DNA of 8,376 nt. It comes from Bacteroidota bacterium (lineage in GTDB: Bacteria > Bacteroidota > Ignavibacteria > UBA10030 > UBA6906). The notes under the pieces are model-generated. The model did no database searches and was not told the origin of the DNA. It saw only the letters and a program-made list of their open reading frames with translations. The translations under genes and the position numbers were made by a program. The DNA lies in NCBI GenBank assembly GCA_017860555.1, contig JAGDMJ010000127.1:1-8376 (forward strand). The letters run 5' to 3'. This document shows, in pieces, positions 6,883 to 8,376 of the stretch. Within the stretch, counting starts at the first letter, position 1; the number at the start of each line of letters is the position of its first letter.

Positions 6883-6971
6883 ACAGAATTAACCCTTGAG
6901 AAAAAGCCTTTGTTCCCCGCCATCCCTGACCGGGTTCCCAGGAAACGCTCCAGGGATTCCATGCGGGCCCT
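6883..6971. other. Intergenic gap inside the probable TPR-lipoprotein operon
   Basis: The 89-bp gap between the TPR gene stop and the lipoprotein start has no convincing -35/-10 pair on the minus strand. Arms TCCCTG (6923-6928) and CAGGGA (6951-6956) could pair across a 22-base loop. No U-tract directly follows the arms on the transcribed strand, so I do not call a terminator. Confidence 0.4.
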
Positions 6972-7928
6972 CTAGTCTTTGATTTCTTCCACCCTTTTTT
7001 GGGCCGTTTCGGCCGATTTTCCTCCGGGGTCGAGTGAAAGGAATTTCTGATAGTACTCGAGAGCCTCGGCCTTTGCGCCTTTTCTGTCGTAGCAGAGAGC
7101 CATGCCGTACAAGGAAGAAGGGAAACGGGAATTCAGCGCGAACGCCTTCCGGTACGAATGCAACGCTTCATCGATGTTCCCCCGCTCCAGCAGTGCCTCC
7201 CCGAGGCTGTCATGACTGTTAGGGTCATCCGGGGCGTATTTCACATACTTCCGGAATTCTGAGATCGACTCGTCAATTCTCTTCTGGCCAAGGTAGACAT
7301 ACCCGAGGCGGAAGTATGCCAAGGGTTTTGCAGGACTCGCCGCGATCGCGGCCTTATACTCAGTTTCGGCTTCTTGAAAATTCTTCTCATGGGTGGCGAT
7401 CTCCGCGAAGGCCAGATGTCCTTCGTATGCGTCAAGCCGCAGGATCGCGCCCGCTTGTTCTCGTGCCTTCGAGACACCTCCGCCGACCATCGCAGGTGCG
7501 CGGTAATAGTATCTCATGAGGCCCGTCCGATAGTCCCGGTTGTCCGGGTCGAGTTCCACGGCACGGAGAAATTCGCTCTTGACCTTTCCGGCATATTTCA
7601 TCCCGGTAAAGACGCCGCCGTCCTGCGCAATGGCACCATAGACCCTGCCGAGCATGAAGTGATAGTCTGCACGGCCATCGGCAAGTTCCAGGGCGCGTTC
7701 GAGATGCTCTTCCGCCGCGTCCAGATCGTGAAAGTGCTCGAACAGAATCCTGCCGAGCTGAAAGTGCGCTTCGCCGTCGGTGTCGTTCCTTTCGACAATC
7801 CTTCCAAGCATATCCCGCGCGTCGTCGAAGTTCCTGGCTTCAATGAGTTTCACCGCCTGCGGGACGGTCTCCTGTGCCGGCAGCAAGGGGATAGGAAGAA
7901 GCAGAAGGAAGAACACAAATCGTACCAT
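6972..7928 (-). CDS. Exported tetratricopeptide repeat (TPR) protein
   Basis: The 318-residue product begins with a signal peptide (hydrophobic core about 3-16, probable cleavage near PAQ-ET, 19/20) followed by TPR-type helical hairpins to the C-terminus. TPRs are scaffolds for protein-protein contacts; partners are unknown. Clear repeats lie at about 20-49, 54-83, 87-128, 169-200, 204-234, 238-268 and 272-302, each with the small-residue and Tyr/Leu/Ala pattern and several ending in DP/SP-type turns (LDPDN, SPAKP, APDDP, LDPGG). Between repeats, GVFTGMKYAGKVKSEF (105-120) and YYRAPAMVGGGVSKAREQA (141-159) match a feature of a subgroup of bacterial TPR proteins that carry an AP-x-x-VGG insertion. 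Start ATG 7928 has GGAGAT with GGAG eight bases upstream; a TTG at 7952 is in frame but lies at about the predicted transcription start and adds non-signal-like residues. A strong promoter lies directly upstream. Confidence 0.92.
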   Translation of the reverse strand: MVRFVFFLLLLPIPLLPAQETVPQAVKLIEARNFDDARDMLGRIVERNDTDGEAHFQLGRILFEHFHDLDAAEEHLERALELADGRADYHFMLGRVYGAIAQDGGVFTGMKYAGKVKSEFLRAVELDPDNRDYRTGLMRYYYRAPAMVGGGVSKAREQAGAILRLDAYEGHLAFAEIATHEKNFQEAETEYKAAIAASPAKPLAYFRLGYVYLGQKRIDESISEFRKYVKYAPDDPNSHDSLGEALLERGNIDEALHSYRKAFALNSRFPSSLYGMALCYDRKGAKAEALEYYQKFLSLDPGGKSAETAQKRVEEIKD

Positions 7929-7954
7929 GCACGTATCTCCGGAGTTGTGCAAAG

Positions 7955-7983
7955 AGTATACGGAAGCAGCGCCTGCTTTTCAA
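7955..7983 (-). promoter_or_regulatory. Strong sigma-70-type promoter for the TPR gene
   Basis: On the minus strand, -35 TTGAAA (7983-7978) and -10 TATACT (7960-7955) are separated by 17 bp. The predicted start near 7948 leaves a leader of about 20 bases holding the GGAGAT ribosome-binding site. This is the closest match to consensus in the window. Confidence 0.75.
7964..7978. promoter_or_regulatory. 15-bp inverted repeat in the TPR promoter spacer, possible operator
   Basis: Perfect six-base arms AAGCAG (7964-7969) and CTGCTT (7973-7978) flank CGC. The element fills almost the whole spacer between the -35 and -10 boxes of the TPR promoter, where a bound regulator would block RNA polymerase or, as for MerR-type proteins, reshape the spacer. 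The dyad is directly visible; regulator binding is inference. Confidence 0.4.
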
Positions 7984-7991
7984 GTACGACT

Positions 7992-8020
7992 TTGCTTTCG
8001 ATCGCGTCTGTCCGTATCTT
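7992..8020 (+). promoter_or_regulatory. Sigma-70-type promoter for the sugar-kinase-like gene
   Basis: -35 TTGCTT (7992-7997) and -10 TATCTT (8015-8020) are separated by 17 bp. The predicted start near 8027 is only about four bases before ATG 8031, so the message would be leaderless. The two divergent -35 boxes of this intergenic region are eight bases apart. Confidence 0.55.
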
Positions 8021-8030
8021 ACACGTTCGG

Positions 8031-8376
8031 ATGAAGACACATTCCATTACTGAGCAGTTCCTCAGGAACCCAATCCTTTTTCACGGCAAGAGGGTCCTTG
8101 TGGCGGGGGATATCGCCCTCGACCGCACATTTTTCTGCGATCCCGCTCCTGCCGGTCTGCATGCGGTTCATGCGGGTGAGACAATTGTCGATGTACGCCC
8201 AGGCGGGGACGACTTTGGCTCCGTGGGGGCGGCATGTAACGCCTGTGTACTTGCGGGCGCGCTCGGTGCGGAGAGTTTCCTGGTCACGGTAACCGGAGAC
8301 GATCCGGAAGCGGATCGCGTCGGTGAGATCTTCGCTGCGTCAGGTGTGCGGGCGAGACAGATCCGGCTCCCCGGGG
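8031..8376 (+). CDS. RfaE1/PfkB-type carbohydrate kinase, N-terminal part (3' end outside the window)
   Basis: The frame is open from ATG 8031 to the window end (115 residues visible). The N-terminal region matches ribokinase/PfkB-fold kinases and most resembles the RfaE1 (HldE N-domain) group, which phosphorylates D-glycero-D-manno-heptose 7-phosphate at C1 during ADP-heptose synthesis. Visible landmarks: a beta-strand and substrate-binding loop RVLVAGDIALDR (21-32; usual form VLVVGDVMLDRY), VRPGG (55-59), GSVGAACNACVLAGALGA (63-80; usual form GGAANVAxNxAxLGA), then TGDDPEADRVGEIFAASGV (88-106). The segment between the first loop and VRPGG lacks the usual RISPEAPVPV motif, so substrate specificity is unsure and another PfkB sugar kinase is possible. 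No Shine-Dalgarno sequence precedes the start; together with the promoter position this suggests leaderless translation. The ATP-binding C-terminal half is not in the window. Confidence 0.8.
   Translation, partial: MKTHSITEQFLRNPILFHGKRVLVAGDIALDRTFFCDPAPAGLHAVHAGETIVDVRPGGDDFGSVGAACNACVLAGALGAESFLVTVTGDDPEADRVGEIFAASGVRARQIRLPG

Noticed and set aside
7929..7952. TTG start at 7952 for the TPR protein
   Set aside because: It falls about at the predicted transcription start and adds eight polar residues before a complete signal peptide; ATG 7928 has a well-spaced GGAGAT.

Overview
The window is moderately GC-rich, gene-dense bacterial chromosome. Two lipoprotein-type or secreted small proteins, signal-peptide-bearing periplasmic candidates, HrpB and a heptose-kinase-like (RfaE1/PfkB) protein all point to a Gram-negative (diderm) host. 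I cannot place the phylum from sequence alone. The four promoters I can read are sigma-70 type (TTGNNN-N17-TATNCT/TATCTT), not the TTTG/TAnnTTTG type usual in Bacteroidia.

Layout: (1) 3-2459 (+) is hrpB, an ATP-dependent DExH helicase that is nearly complete but enters the window already in progress. (2) 2530-3615 (-) is an AI-2E-family multispan membrane transporter/permease, convergent with hrpB across a 70-bp gap that holds a short tandem duplication. (3) 3616-3906 is a 290-bp gap with four short palindromes or hairpins and no credible gene. (4) 3907-4848 (-) is an unrecognised exported protein with a Met-rich, helical charged body. (5) 4849-5081 is a divergent intergenic region with one clear promoter for each side. 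(6) 5082-6167 (+) is a YchF/OLA1-family P-loop NTPase with altered G1, switch-I and G3 motifs. (7) 6164-6882 (-) is a translationally coupled pair of small lipoprotein-like proteins that look like tandem relatives of the YbjQ/RcsF-like fold; the second ends tail-to-tail with ychF on a shared CTAG. (8) 6972-7928 (-) is an exported TPR protein. (9) 7929-8030 is a compact divergent promoter region. (10) 8031 to the window end (+) is the N-terminal part of an RfaE1/PfkB-type sugar kinase.

The genes do not form one obvious pathway. Several concern the cell envelope (membrane permease, exported Met-rich protein, lipoprotein pair, exported TPR protein, putative heptose kinase), while HrpB and YchF are general nucleic-acid/ribosome-associated NTPases. 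I see no mobile elements, rRNA, tRNA or CRISPR array. I do not see a convincing new multi-gene system. The observations most worth a second look are the diverged YchF, the tandem lipoprotein pair, the back-to-back promoters with an inverted repeat in one spacer, and the probably leaderless kinase gene.
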